From Akkermansia sp. (GTDB lineage: Bacteria; Verrucomicrobiota; Verrucomicrobiia; Verrucomicrobiales; Akkermansiaceae), in assembly GCA_017435505.1 (NCBI GenBank), contig JAFSEZ010000053.1:27963-91962 (forward strand): a stretch of DNA of 64,000 bases, read 5' to 3'. Positions 27,161-35,402 of the stretch are shown here, one piece after another. Each line of letters starts with the position of its first letter. Positions within the stretch are counted from its first letter, which is position 1. The notes beneath the pieces are model-generated. The model ran no database searches. It was not told where the DNA came from and saw nothing but the letters and a program-made list of their open reading frames with translations. A program made the translations under genes and the position numbers.

Positions 27161-27764
27161 GGCAGAGGTGGATGAAGTTGTGCAGAATACGCAGCCCCGT
27201 ATCCCCGCTTTTTTCAGGGTGGAACTGGGTGGCGTAGAAGTTGCCTTTGTGCAGGGCAGAGGCATAGGTGACACCGCCGTAGGTAGTGTGCGCGATGGCC
27301 TCTGCGCATTCCGGCACGTAGAAACTGTGGACAAAGTAAACAAAATCGCCGTTTTTCAGGCCATCGAAGAGGGGGGAGCGCAAGTCCTCGATGGTGTTCC
27401 AGCCGATTTGAGGCACTTTGATGCGCCCTTCGGTAGGGGAGTTGGCAGGGAAGCGGCATACACAGCTGTCAAAAATACCCAAACAAGGGGTGTGCCCTTC
27501 TTCGGAATGTGCACAAAGCAGTTGCTGGCCAATGCAGATACCCAATACCGGCTGGCGTAGATTGCGGATGATATCTCCCAGACCGCTTTCGTGCAAATAC
27601 ACCATGGTGTTGACTGCTTCTCCCTGTCCGGGGAAGATGATACGATCTGCCGCTGCTAAATCTGCGGCAGAATCCGTCACCAAGGGCTCAATGCCAATGC
27701 GGCGAAGCGCATTGATGACTGAGCAGATGTTGCCCGCGTTGTACTTGACGACTGCTACTTTCAT
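27153..27764 (-). CDS. hisH: Imidazole glycerol phosphate synthase amidotransferase subunit
   Basis: Class I glutaminase that supplies ammonia to HisF. 203 residues with KYNAGNICSVINALRRIG at the N-terminus, PGQGEAV oxyanion region, nucleophile Cys in LGICIGQQLL (family usual GICLGMQ), and the His-Glu pair in ATQFHPEKSG. All catalytic residues present. Overlaps hisA at its 3' end and lies 3 bases after hisB. Confidence 0.96.
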   Translation of the reverse strand: MKVAVVKYNAGNICSVINALRRIGIEPLVTDSAADLAAADRIIFPGQGEAVNTMVYLHESGLGDIIRNLRQPVLGICIGQQLLCAHSEEGHTPCLGIFDSCVCRFPANSPTEGRIKVPQIGWNTIEDLRSPLFDGLKNGDFVYFVHSFYVPECAEAIAHTTYGGVTYASALHKGNFYATQFHPEKSGDTGLRILHNFIHLCHD

Positions 27765-27767
27765 GAG

Positions 27768-28835
27768 TTAGAGAGTCCCCTTGCAGGAGGGCAGCACCAA
27801 GTGGCGTACATCGCGCTGTACCGCTACGCGGATGGCGCGCGCCAAAGCCTTGAATGTGCCTTCTATTTTGTGGTGTTCGTTTGCGCCTGTGGCCTTGATG
27901 CTCAGGTTCATGAGGGCGGCATCACTCAGGCTCTTGAAGAAGTGGTAGAACATTTCCGTAGGCATGTCCCCAATGAGCTCGCGCTTGTATTCTGCTTCCC
28001 ATTGCAGCCAGGGGCGCCCCCCGAAGTCCAATGCGGCTTGGCACAGGCAATCATCCATAGGCAAGCAGTAACCATAGCGAGAGATACCCAGCTTGTTGCC
28101 AAGGGCTTTGCGCAGACATTCGCCCAAAGCCAGCCCCGTGTCTTCGATGGTGTGGTGCTCATCCACGTGCAAATCGCCTTTCACGCGGATGGTGACTCCC
28201 ATGCCGCCGTGGTGTGCTAATTGGGCAAGCATGTGGTCAAAGAATCCTATACCGGTGCTGATTTCACAGCATCCGGGGCGATCCAACTCCAATTTCACGT
28301 AGATATCTGTCTCGCGGGTGGTACGCTGCACCTCGGCACTACGCTCACCGGCCACCAATATCTCGGTGATTTTTGCCCAATCCATGCCATCGGTGCCGAT
28401 TTGCAAAGCCTTGCAGCCCAAGTTTTGTGCCAGCTGCACATCGGTGGCGCGGTCGCCGATGACGTAGCAGTTGGCCAAGTCGTATGAGCCGTCCATATAG
28501 GCCGTGAGCATGCCGGTGCCGGGCTTGCGGGTTGGGGCGTTGTCGTGCGGGAAGTGTCGGTCAATGAGGATGTTGTCGAACTCCACTCCCTCGCCTTTCA
28601 GCGTGTCCAGAATAAAATTGTGGACGGGCCAGAAGGTGTCTTCCGGGAAAGAATCGGTGCCGAGACCGTCTTGGTTGCTCACCATGACAAATTCGTAATC
28701 GGTGAGCTCGCGGATGGTGCTCAGCGCACGGAATGTGCCGGGGAGAAAGCAGAGTTTTTCGAAAGCATCTATCTGTTCATCCGCAGGTTCGCGGATGATG
28801 GTGCCGTCTCTGTCAATGAAAAGTGCTTTTTTCAT
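27768..28835 (-). CDS. hisB: Bifunctional histidinol-phosphatase/imidazoleglycerol-phosphate dehydratase
   Basis: Steps 6 and 8 of histidine synthesis. 355 residues: N-terminal HAD phosphatase ([10 protein letters not shown] with Asp nucleophiles near 8 and 10; [24 protein letters not shown]) and C-terminal IGPD ([48 protein letters not shown]). This two-domain form is known from Gammaproteobacteria and Bacteroidota. The start [11 protein letters not shown] leaves one base after the hisDC stop. Confidence 0.96.
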   Translation of the reverse strand: MKKALFIDRDGTIIREPADEQIDAFEKLCFLPGTFRALSTIRELTDYEFVMVSNQDGLGTDSFPEDTFWPVHNFILDTLKGEGVEFDNILIDRHFPHDNAPTRKPGTGMLTAYMDGSYDLANCYVIGDRATDVQLAQNLGCKALQIGTDGMDWAKITEILVAGERSAEVQRTTRETDIYVKLELDRPGCCEISTGIGFFDHMLAQLAHHGGMGVTIRVKGDLHVDEHHTIEDTGLALGECLRKALGNKLGISRYGYCLPMDDCLCQAALDFGGRPWLQWEAEYKRELIGDMPTEMFYHFFKSLSDAALMNLSIKATGANEHHKIEGTFKALARAIRVAVQRDVRHLVLPSCKGTL

Positions 28836-28836
28836 A

Positions 28837-31185
28837 TCAGAATTGTTTGAGTGCGGCGAGAAGTTCGTCATTCTCTGCCGGGGTGCCGATGGTGATGCGC
28901 AAGCAGTTCTCGCACATGGCGATGCGGTGGCGGTTGCGTACGATAATGCCTTGGTTTACCAGCGCATCATATATGGCGCAGGCATCTGTCATGCGTGCCA
29001 AGAAGAAATTGGCATCGCTGGGGTATACTTGGTGGCAGATGGGCAGGGATGCCACTTCCTGCATCATGCGGGCACGCTCGCGGAGCGCTTCCTCCACCCA
29101 GTTGCGGATGTCATTCATGTGCTCCAGCTGCTCCATGGCGGCGCGCTGGGTGAGGATGTTCACGTTGTACGGGTATTTCACCTTGTTGAAGATGCCGATA
29201 ATCTCCGGATGCGCCAAGGCCATACCCAAGCGGATGCCGGCAGATGCCCAAGCCTTGGAGAAGGTGTTGAGGATGATGAGGCGCGGATATTCATCCAGCA
29301 AGGATACCACGGAGGAGCCTGCCGGGGCAAAGTCGATGTAGGCTTCATCCACCACCACGATGCCGGGGAACATATCCAGCACCTTGCGGATTTCTGCCAC
29401 TGGGAGCAGGTTGCCGGTGGGGTTGTTGGGGCTGCAGATGAAGATGACCTTGGTGCAGGGGGAGTAGACGGATTGCAGGAAGTTCTCTGCGTTGAACAGG
29501 TAACCTTCTTCCAAGGGAATGGCGTTGTAGCGGATGTTGTTGATATCCGCGCAGACTTCGTACATGCCGTAGGAGGGAGAAATGGCAGCTACTTCGTCTA
29601 CACCGGGGGTGCAGAATGTGCGGAAGATGAGGTCGATGGCTTCATCGCTTCCATTGCCCAGGAAAATATGATCGGGGGCTACACCCTTGTAAGCAGAGAT
29701 TTTCTGCTTAAGTTCCCACTGCAGGGGGTCGGGGTAGCGGTTGTTGGGGGCATTGTACGGGCTCTCGTTGGCATCCAGGAAGACGTGAGCCGCCTTGCCT
29801 GCGTATTCATCGCGGGCAGAACTGTAGGGCTTGAGTTTGAGGATGTTCGGGCGTACCAACTTTGCAATGCCGGTGCCGGCATCTTCTTCCGGCAATTGGG
29901 CCACGGCTTGCATGCGCAGTGTCATGGCGCGGGCGTGGGCATCCAGATGCTCGGCCTGGGCCATGATTTTCACGGTTTGGCCTATGCTGCGGATGCCCTG
30001 TGGGGAGAGGGTTTGCAGGGTCAATTTGCGCTGGAAACTGTCAATGCACAGGCTGCTGTATGCTCGCACGCAGCCCATGGTCGGCAGGGTGTGGTTGGTG
30101 CCGCTGGCGTAGTCACCGGCGCTTTCGCAGCTGTAGTTGCCCAAAAAGATGGAGCCGGCGTTGGTGGTTTCTTTTGCCACCTCGTCAGCATTTTCCATGG
30201 CAATGATGAGGTGTTCGGGGGCATAGGCGTTGGTGAAATCAATGCAATCCTGCTTGTCGGCCAGTACAATGATGCGGCTGTTGGCAATGGATTTGGCCGT
30301 CACCTCGCGGCGGGGGAGTGCGGCCAGTTGTTTTTCCACCTCTGTAGCTACGGCCTGCGCTACGGTGGCATCCGTAGTCACCAGCATGGCTTGGCTATCC
30401 GGGCCGTGCTCGGCTTGGCTCAGCAAGTCGGCTGCCACAAAGGCCGGTACGCTGGTGGCATCGGCCAGTACTTCCACTTCGCTGGGGCCGGCGGGCATAT
30501 CAATCGCCACCCCGGCTAAGGCGGCTAATTGCTTGGCTGCGGTCACGTATGCATTGCCCGGCCCAAAAATTTTGTCTGCCTTGGGTACGGATTCTGTGCC
30601 GTATGTCATGGCAGCAATGGCCTGTGCGCCCCCTACTTTGAAGATGCGTTTCACGCCGCAAAGCTCTGCCGCAAAGAGGATGACCGGGTTTACCTTGCCA
30701 TCTTTGCCGGGAGGCGTGCACAGCACTACTTCCTCGCAGCCGGCTACGGCTGCGGGGACGGCCAGCATGAGGACGGTGGAGAACAAGGGTGCTTGCCCAC
30801 CGGGTACATAGAGTCCCACGCGCCGGATGGGCAGCGTGCGTTGTTCGCACACCACACCCGGAGCTGTTTCCAGCTTAATCGGGGCTTGGGTGTTGAGTTG
30901 CAGTTCGTGAAAGTCGTAGATGTTGCAGTAAGCCAGTTCAATGGCCTCTGCCAATTCCTGCGGTATCCGGGCACAGGCATCGGCTATTTCCTCAGGGGAA
31001 ACCGCCAGGTCTTCCAGCTGCACTCCATCAAAACGGTGACCGAACTCGCGCAGAGCGTGGTCGCCATGCGTATGCACAGCGTTCATGATGGGACGCACCA
31101 CATCAAAGAGTTGTGTGACATCAAATGCCGGGCGGCGCACAAGCTCCACCCACTGCTCGCGATTCGGTTCCGTGATGATGTTCAT
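28837..31185 (-). CDS. hisDC: HisD-HisC fusion: histidinol dehydrogenase and histidinol-phosphate aminotransferase
   Basis: One 782-residue frame joins two normally separate enzymes. Residues 1 to about 430 are His[94 protein letters not shown]. Residues about 440-782 are His[48 protein letters not shown] and the PLP lysine in [15 protein letters not shown]. Both halves look intact. The linker near 430-440 ([14 protein letters not shown]) is short. It lies between hisG and hisB, the place where hisD and hisC stand separately in enteric operons. Confidence 0.95.
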   Translation of the reverse strand: MNIITEPNREQWVELVRRPAFDVTQLFDVVRPIMNAVHTHGDHALREFGHRFDGVQLEDLAVSPEEIADACARIPQELAEAIELAYCNIYDFHELQLNTQAPIKLETAPGVVCEQRTLPIRRVGLYVPGGQAPLFSTVLMLAVPAAVAGCEEVVLCTPPGKDGKVNPVILFAAELCGVKRIFKVGGAQAIAAMTYGTESVPKADKIFGPGNAYVTAAKQLAALAGVAIDMPAGPSEVEVLADATSVPAFVAADLLSQAEHGPDSQAMLVTTDATVAQAVATEVEKQLAALPRREVTAKSIANSRIIVLADKQDCIDFTNAYAPEHLIIAMENADEVAKETTNAGSIFLGNYSCESAGDYASGTNHTLPTMGCVRAYSSLCIDSFQRKLTLQTLSPQGIRSIGQTVKIMAQAEHLDAHARAMTLRMQAVAQLPEEDAGTGIAKLVRPNILKLKPYSSARDEYAGKAAHVFLDANESPYNAPNNRYPDPLQWELKQKISAYKGVAPDHIFLGNGSDEAIDLIFRTFCTPGVDEVAAISPSYGMYEVCADINNIRYNAIPLEEGYLFNAENFLQSVYSPCTKVIFICSPNNPTGNLLPVAEIRKVLDMFPGIVVVDEAYIDFAPAGSSVVSLLDEYPRLIILNTFSKAWASAGIRLGMALAHPEIIGIFNKVKYPYNVNILTQRAAMEQLEHMNDIRNWVEEALRERARMMQEVASLPICHQVYPSDANFFLARMTDACAIYDALVNQGIIVRNRHRIAMCENCLRITIGTPAENDELLAALKQF

Positions 31186-31197
31186 GATGAAAGGAGA

Positions 31198-32052
31198 TTA
31201 CAGAATCATTTTTTCGATGGGAAGCACCAGTATGCCTTGAGCCCCGGCTTCCTTGAGCTTGCCGATGATATCCCAGAAGCAGGATTCATCCAGCACGGTG
31301 TGGATGCTGCACCAGCCATCCTGTGCCAAGGGCATGATGGTGGGGCTCTTCACACCGGGCAGCACGGCTACAATCTGTTCCACACAGTCCTTGGGTGCAT
31401 TCATGAGAACGTAGCGCTTGTCCGCAGCTGTCATCACGGCATCCATGCGGAAAATCAGCTTGTCCAAAATCTCCCGCTTTTCGGCAGGAAGGTTTTTGTG
31501 TGCAATGAGCACCGCCTCGCTTTCCAGCACTACTTCCACTTCTTTCAGGTTATTGCTTACCAGGGTGGCGCCGCTGCTCACGATATCGAAAATGGCATCT
31601 GCCAAGCCGATACCGGTGGAGATTTCCACCGAACCGGTGATAACGTGAATGTGTGCCTGCACGCCCTGTTCTTCCAGCCACCGGCGAAGAATCACCGGGT
31701 ATGAGGTAGCAATCTTGCGCCCCTGCAGCCATTGCGGGCCGGTGTATTCGTGTTCTTTGGGGATAGCGATGCTCAGGCGGCAACCGCCAAATCCGAGTTT
31801 CTTTACAATGTCGGCATCGCCTTGGCGCTCCAGATATTCATTGAGCCCAACCACGCCGATATCGGCTACGCCGTCGGTCACGGTTTCGGGAATGTCGTCA
31901 TCGCGCAGATAAAGCACTTCCATGGGGAACTTGCGAGCAGCCACCAGTAGGGTGCGCTTGGAGGAGCTCACTTTGATGCCGGACTCTGCCAGCAGTGCCA
32001 TGGTGTCTTCGTTGAGTCGGCCTTTGGATTGAACTGCAATTCTCAGTTTCAT
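31198..32052 (-). CDS. hisG: ATP phosphoribosyltransferase (long form)
   Basis: First step of histidine synthesis and the feedback-controlled one. 284 residues, catalytic domains I-II (LRIAVQSKGRLNEDTMALL, DIGVVGLNEYLE, TSYPVILRRWLEE, ISTGIGLADAIFDIVSSGATL) plus the C-terminal histidine-binding domain III (NAPKDCVEQIVAVLPGVKSPTIMPLA), the hexameric HisG-L type that needs no HisZ. Start at MKLRIAVQSKG; longer in-frame forms lack conservation. It follows HU copy 2 by 84 bases. Confidence 0.96.
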   Translation of the reverse strand: MKLRIAVQSKGRLNEDTMALLAESGIKVSSSKRTLLVAARKFPMEVLYLRDDDIPETVTDGVADIGVVGLNEYLERQGDADIVKKLGFGGCRLSIAIPKEHEYTGPQWLQGRKIATSYPVILRRWLEEQGVQAHIHVITGSVEISTGIGLADAIFDIVSSGATLVSNNLKEVEVVLESEAVLIAHKNLPAEKREILDKLIFRMDAVMTAADKRYVLMNAPKDCVEQIVAVLPGVKSPTIMPLAQDGWCSIHTVLDESCFWDIIGKLKEAGAQGILVLPIEKMIL

Positions 32053-32078
32053 GGTATGATGGGTGGGGCGGGAAGAAA

Positions 32079-32113
32079 CGAGGACGCAACTGCCCCATGC
32101 AGATGCGCCCTCG
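32079..32113 (-). promoter_or_regulatory. Stem-loop between HU copy 2 and hisG
   Basis: A 10-bp stem with one G-U pair (32079-32088 with 32104-32113), 15-base loop, followed on the minus strand only by TTTCTT. It could be a weak terminator that lets part of the HU transcription reach hisG. No histidine-rich leader peptide is present. Confidence 0.4.
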
Positions 32114-32136
32114 CACATGTATAAATGGGGGGATGT

Positions 32137-32442
32137 TTAGAGGACGACCTTGGCGGCAGCTTCCTTCAGGGTCTTGCCTACCTTGAACTTCACCACAGAG
32201 CGAGCGGGAATGGGTACATCCTTGCCGGGATTCTTGGGGTTGCGGCCCACCTTGGGCTTCACTTCCTTCACGATGAAGGTGCCGAAGTTGCGGATGACCA
32301 CCTTGTTGCCTTGGCTGAGCGCACCGGTGATTTCCTCCACTACTTTTTGTACGATTTGAAGCACTTCTTCCTGGGTGTATGTGCCGTCGAGTTCTGCACA
32401 AACCTTATTGACAAGTTCACGTTTGGTGATGGTATTAGACAT
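32137..32442 (-). CDS. HU/IHF-family DNA-binding protein (copy 2)
   Basis: 101-residue paralog of the protein at 24632-24937, with the same start context (SNTITKRELVNKVCAELDG) and an identical arm segment VGRNPKNPGKDVPIPAR through GKTLK. The bodies differ mainly in helix 2. It sits immediately upstream of the histidine operon in the same direction. The pair may form homo- or heterodimers as HU-alpha/beta or IHF do. Confidence 0.93.
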   Translation of the reverse strand: MSNTITKRELVNKVCAELDGTYTQEEVLQIVQKVVEEITGALSQGNKVVIRNFGTFIVKEVKPKVGRNPKNPGKDVPIPARSVVKFKVGKTLKEAAAKVVL

Positions 32443-32472
32443 AATTTTTGCTTGGGTTAAGAAGCTGGCAGG

Positions 32473-32504
32473 ACTATAACGCATTTTGTTCATTTTGTCT
32501 CGCA
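32473..32504 (-). promoter_or_regulatory. HU copy 2 promoter with TGCGAGACA element
   Basis: Minus strand TGCGAGACA (32504-32496; -35 GAGACA), 17-base spacer, TATAGT (32478-32473). Element and spacing match the HU copy 1 promoter although surrounding bases differ. Confidence 0.6.
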
Positions 32505-32601
32505 AAAAATACTTTTTTTACGTCAACAAGGACTAAAAATGCGGGAGTTTTGCAGTTTTAGTGTTGACCTACGCTCAAAAAAAGGCAATTTTAGTGGCGA
32601 A

Positions 32602-33510
32602 ATGGCAAATCAATACACCTTGCAGATGTCTGCGCCGGAGGCCGCAGCCTTGAAAAAGAAGCTATCCGGCCGTGCGGGATACAGTTTGGTGGAGCGACCG
32701 TATGCGGATTTTTGTTTCGAGGGGGCCAAGGTGAATGTGGCATATTATCCGAAGAAGGGTAAATTGCTGGTGCAGGGAAGCGGGGCAGATGAATTTTTGG
32801 AGTTCGTGTTGCTGGTATCACCTGCGGGCAATGCCCCTGCTGCCGATAAGATGGTGAGCGGTCTGGTGGATACGACCCCGCATTTTGGGGTGGATGAAAG
32901 CGGCAAGGGAGATTATTTCGGCCCGCTGGTGATAGCCGGTGTGTATTCGGACGAACGCTCGGCTCATGAACTGGTGCGCCTTGGCTGCCGAGATAGTAAA
33001 CAAATCAGCGACGATGCGAAAATTGCCAAGATTGCAGCCAAAATCCGGCAATTGCCGGGTGTGGCGTGCGAGGTGGTGTGCATTGGCCCCACGCGCTACA
33101 ATGAGATTTATGCCTCCATGGGCAATTTGAATAAGCTCTTGGCTTGGGGGCATGCGCGGGTGATTGCCGCATTGCATGAGCGTGTGCCTTCTTGCCCCCG
33201 GGCGCTCAGCGATCAGTTTGCCAACGAATGGGTGCTTAAAACGGCACTCAAGCAGCGGCAGATTCCCGTGCAGCTGGAGCAGCGCCCCCGCGCTGAAAGC
33301 GATGTGGCAGTAGCAGCGGCTTCCATTCTCGCGCGCGAGCGTTTTGTGCGCTGGATGAAAGAAACCGCTGCCGCCGCCGGTTGTGAGTTGCCGCTTGGGT
33401 GTTCACCCCGTGTCACGAAAGCCGCACGCGACTTTGTGGCACTGCATGGCCGCGAGCGCTTGGCAGATGTGGCCAAGCTGCATTTTAAAGTGACGGCTCA
33501 GATTGGCTGA
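32602..33510 (+). CDS. rnhC: Ribonuclease HIII
   Basis: Cleaves RNA in RNA-DNA hybrids. 302 residues: an N-terminal TBP-like substrate-binding domain (about 1-85) and the RNase HII-type catalytic domain beginning FGVDESGKGDYFGPLVIAG with the metal-binding Asp-Glu, later CRDSKQISD and AESDVAVAAASILARERF. The DEDE set typical of HIII is visible. Start at MANQYTLQMS; a TTGACC with a weak -10 lies 9 bases before it. Its last 26 bases overlap the convergent queG gene. Confidence 0.92.
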   Translation: MANQYTLQMSAPEAAALKKKLSGRAGYSLVERPYADFCFEGAKVNVAYYPKKGKLLVQGSGADEFLEFVLLVSPAGNAPAADKMVSGLVDTTPHFGVDESGKGDYFGPLVIAGVYSDERSAHELVRLGCRDSKQISDDAKIAKIAAKIRQLPGVACEVVCIGPTRYNEIYASMGNLNKLLAWGHARVIAALHERVPSCPRALSDQFANEWVLKTALKQRQIPVQLEQRPRAESDVAVAAASILARERFVRWMKETAAAAGCELPLGCSPRVTKAARDFVALHGRERLADVAKLHFKVTAQIG

Positions 33511-34399
33511 GACCGGCAGCGTTGTGCCGGAGGTGCGCGACCCCGATGCGGCGGATGGGGGAGCCGGTGAAGATGGCTTGGAAGTCTGCTTCCGGCATTT
33601 GCGCGAGTTGTTGCGTGCTTAGTTTAGCCAAGGGTGCCGGCATGAGCAGGTGCGGGTCAATGTACACCTCCTCCTGCGGGCGGTTCCACGGGCAGACTTC
33701 TTGGCAGGTATCGCAGCCGTAGAGGCGGTTTCCTTGGGCTTGCTGTATGTCTTGAGGTGTGGGAGATTTGGCTTCAATCGTCCAGAAGGAGAGGCATTTG
33801 CGGGCATCGCAGCATCCGTTGTGCAGGGCGGCGGTGGGGCAAGCTTGCTCGCAGCGGTGGCAGTTGCCGCAGCGGTTGGGCATGGGTGTGTCGGTGGGCA
33901 ATTCCAGCGTGGTGAGGATGGAGGCGAGAAAGCAATATGAGCCCTTGCCGGGGCGAATGAGTAGTCCATTGCGGCCTATCCAGCCCAGCCCGGCCAGTGC
34001 TGCAAAGAAACGCTCACTCACCGGCCCGGAATCCGAGAAACAGCGCTGCGTGCCGCCATACCATTGCAGCGTTTCATCCAAATCCGCCAGTTTGTCGGCC
34101 AGGAGTTTGTGGTAATCTTGCCCCTGGGCATAGCGGGCAATGGCGCCTGCCGCTGTGCGGGCATCGGTGCGGGGGTACTCGTAGGTGAGCATGATGATGC
34201 TGCGCACCCCCGGCAGCACCAATTCCGGGTCGAGCCGTGCCGGGAGGTGGCGCTCCATCCATTGCATATCGGCATGCTTTCCGGCTGCCAGCCAGTTTTC
34301 CAAGATAGTGCCTTGATTGGCGTGGGCCGGGGCTACGCCCAGACCGGAAAATCCGAGTTGCCGTGCGGCGTACTCAATGGCTTGCCGAGCTTCAAGCAT
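33485..34399 (-). CDS. queG: Epoxyqueuosine reductase
   Basis: Cobalamin- and [4Fe-4S]-dependent enzyme for the last step of queuosine synthesis in tRNA. 304 residues: LGFSGLGVAPA near the start, the cobalamin/active-site region PGVRSIIMLTYEYP and YAQGQDYHKLL, SDSGPVSERFFAALAGLGWIGRNGLLI, and two clusters CGNCHRCEQACPTAAL and GCDTCQEVCPWN. The C-terminal HEAT-like extension seen in many QueG is absent, as in short forms. It overlaps the Sel1 gene by 8 bases upstream. Confidence 0.94.
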   Translation of the reverse strand: MLEARQAIEYAARQLGFSGLGVAPAHANQGTILENWLAAGKHADMQWMERHLPARLDPELVLPGVRSIIMLTYEYPRTDARTAAGAIARYAQGQDYHKLLADKLADLDETLQWYGGTQRCFSDSGPVSERFFAALAGLGWIGRNGLLIRPGKGSYCFLASILTTLELPTDTPMPNRCGNCHRCEQACPTAALHNGCCDARKCLSFWTIEAKSPTPQDIQQAQGNRLYGCDTCQEVCPWNRPQEEVYIDPHLLMPAPLAKLSTQQLAQMPEADFQAIFTGSPIRRIGVAHLRHNAAGLSQSEPSL

Positions 34400-35387
34400 C
34401 CGGTAACAGGGGTAAGGTGTTGGATTCTAAGAGGGGAGAGGAAAGCCGTGTTTTGAGCCGCTTGGAAATGGGTAATTTGTCGATGAGTCGCAAGAAAGCA
34501 TTGCTGATACGGCGACTGGCAGAGGTAGCGCTGATGGCCGTTTCCAAGTTTGTTTTAAAGGCAAGGCGTTGTACATTGGCAGATGCCTCTTTGCTGCCCA
34601 ATTCTGCGGCGCGTTTGTAGAGGCGGATAGCAATGTTCCTGTCAGTCGGCACATAGATACCGCGTTCATACATGGCAGCCAAATTGTTGGTGGCGCGGGC
34701 ATCATTTCGTGTGGCACCCAGTTTGAAGAACGTGTAGGCCATGAGTTGATTGGGGCGGCGAAGCCCCAGCCCTTGTGAGCACATGTGCCCCAAGTAAAAG
34801 TAAAGATTCGGTGTGTCGGGCGCTTTGATGTGGCACTCCCACAAGAGGTGAAGAGCCAATCGGGGGGCTTTTTCGTGCCCTATGCCGGTGAAAAGATAGC
34901 GAGCCACTTCCGCTTGGGCTTTGTACATGCCCCCCATGGCCAACTTGCGCATCCATTGGTAAGCTTTTATCGGGTCTTTGGTGCAGCCGTATCCTTGCTC
35001 GCAGAAAATAGCGTAGCGGAAGGCGGCTTCTTTGCGCATGGCCTGTTCCTCAGGGCTTTCTTCTTTGTCAGATTCTTCGGTTGCCAGTAGATGTGCCAGT
35101 TGTAGTGCTTTTTGAGGTTGTTCTTCCAAGCCTTTGAAGCGACCTTCGTACACATCCAGCAGAAGCCGCCGGGCAGGGATGTGCCCCGTGCGAGAGCATG
35201 CTTCAAGCATGGCCGGTACGCCGGATACGTTTTGGATGGTTTTATCCTCCAGAATGGCGTGCGCTTGGGCATACATGCCCTCCACATCCCACGGCGTGAG
35301 CTTCCCGTGAAGGTGGGCGTTGCCCCAAGCTGCACCAAAACCGATGCAGAGCAGCAGGAGCAGGAGCGTACGAGATAAAAGGCGCAT
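34392..35387 (-). CDS. Secreted Sel1-repeat protein
   Basis: 331 residues with a signal peptide (cleavage near GAAWG-N) and several Sel1/TPR-like helical repeats, recognised by units such as AFRYAIFCEQGYGCTKDPIKAYQWMRKLAMGG, KAQAEVARYLFTGIG and ATNNLAAMYERGIYVPTDRNIAIRLYKRAAELGSKEA. Sel1 proteins act as scaffolds for protein contacts; the partner here is unknown. Situated between recN and queG in one minus-strand group (gap of 15 bases to recN, overlap with queG). Confidence 0.85.
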   Translation of the reverse strand: MRLLSRTLLLLLLCIGFGAAWGNAHLHGKLTPWDVEGMYAQAHAILEDKTIQNVSGVPAMLEACSRTGHIPARRLLLDVYEGRFKGLEEQPQKALQLAHLLATEESDKEESPEEQAMRKEAAFRYAIFCEQGYGCTKDPIKAYQWMRKLAMGGMYKAQAEVARYLFTGIGHEKAPRLALHLLWECHIKAPDTPNLYFYLGHMCSQGLGLRRPNQLMAYTFFKLGATRNDARATNNLAAMYERGIYVPTDRNIAIRLYKRAAELGSKEASANVQRLAFKTNLETAISATSASRRISNAFLRLIDKLPISKRLKTRLSSPLLESNTLPLLPDA

Positions 35388-35402
35388 GCGGAGGAGGAAA
35401 TT

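Noticed and set aside
28702..30519. 605-codon frame opposite hisB/hisDC
   Set aside because: Antisense to conserved histidine enzymes; no motif.
32053..32136. Histidine-operon attenuator with a leader peptide
   Set aside because: No run of His codons in an ATG-started frame and no alternative stems; only one modest hairpin.
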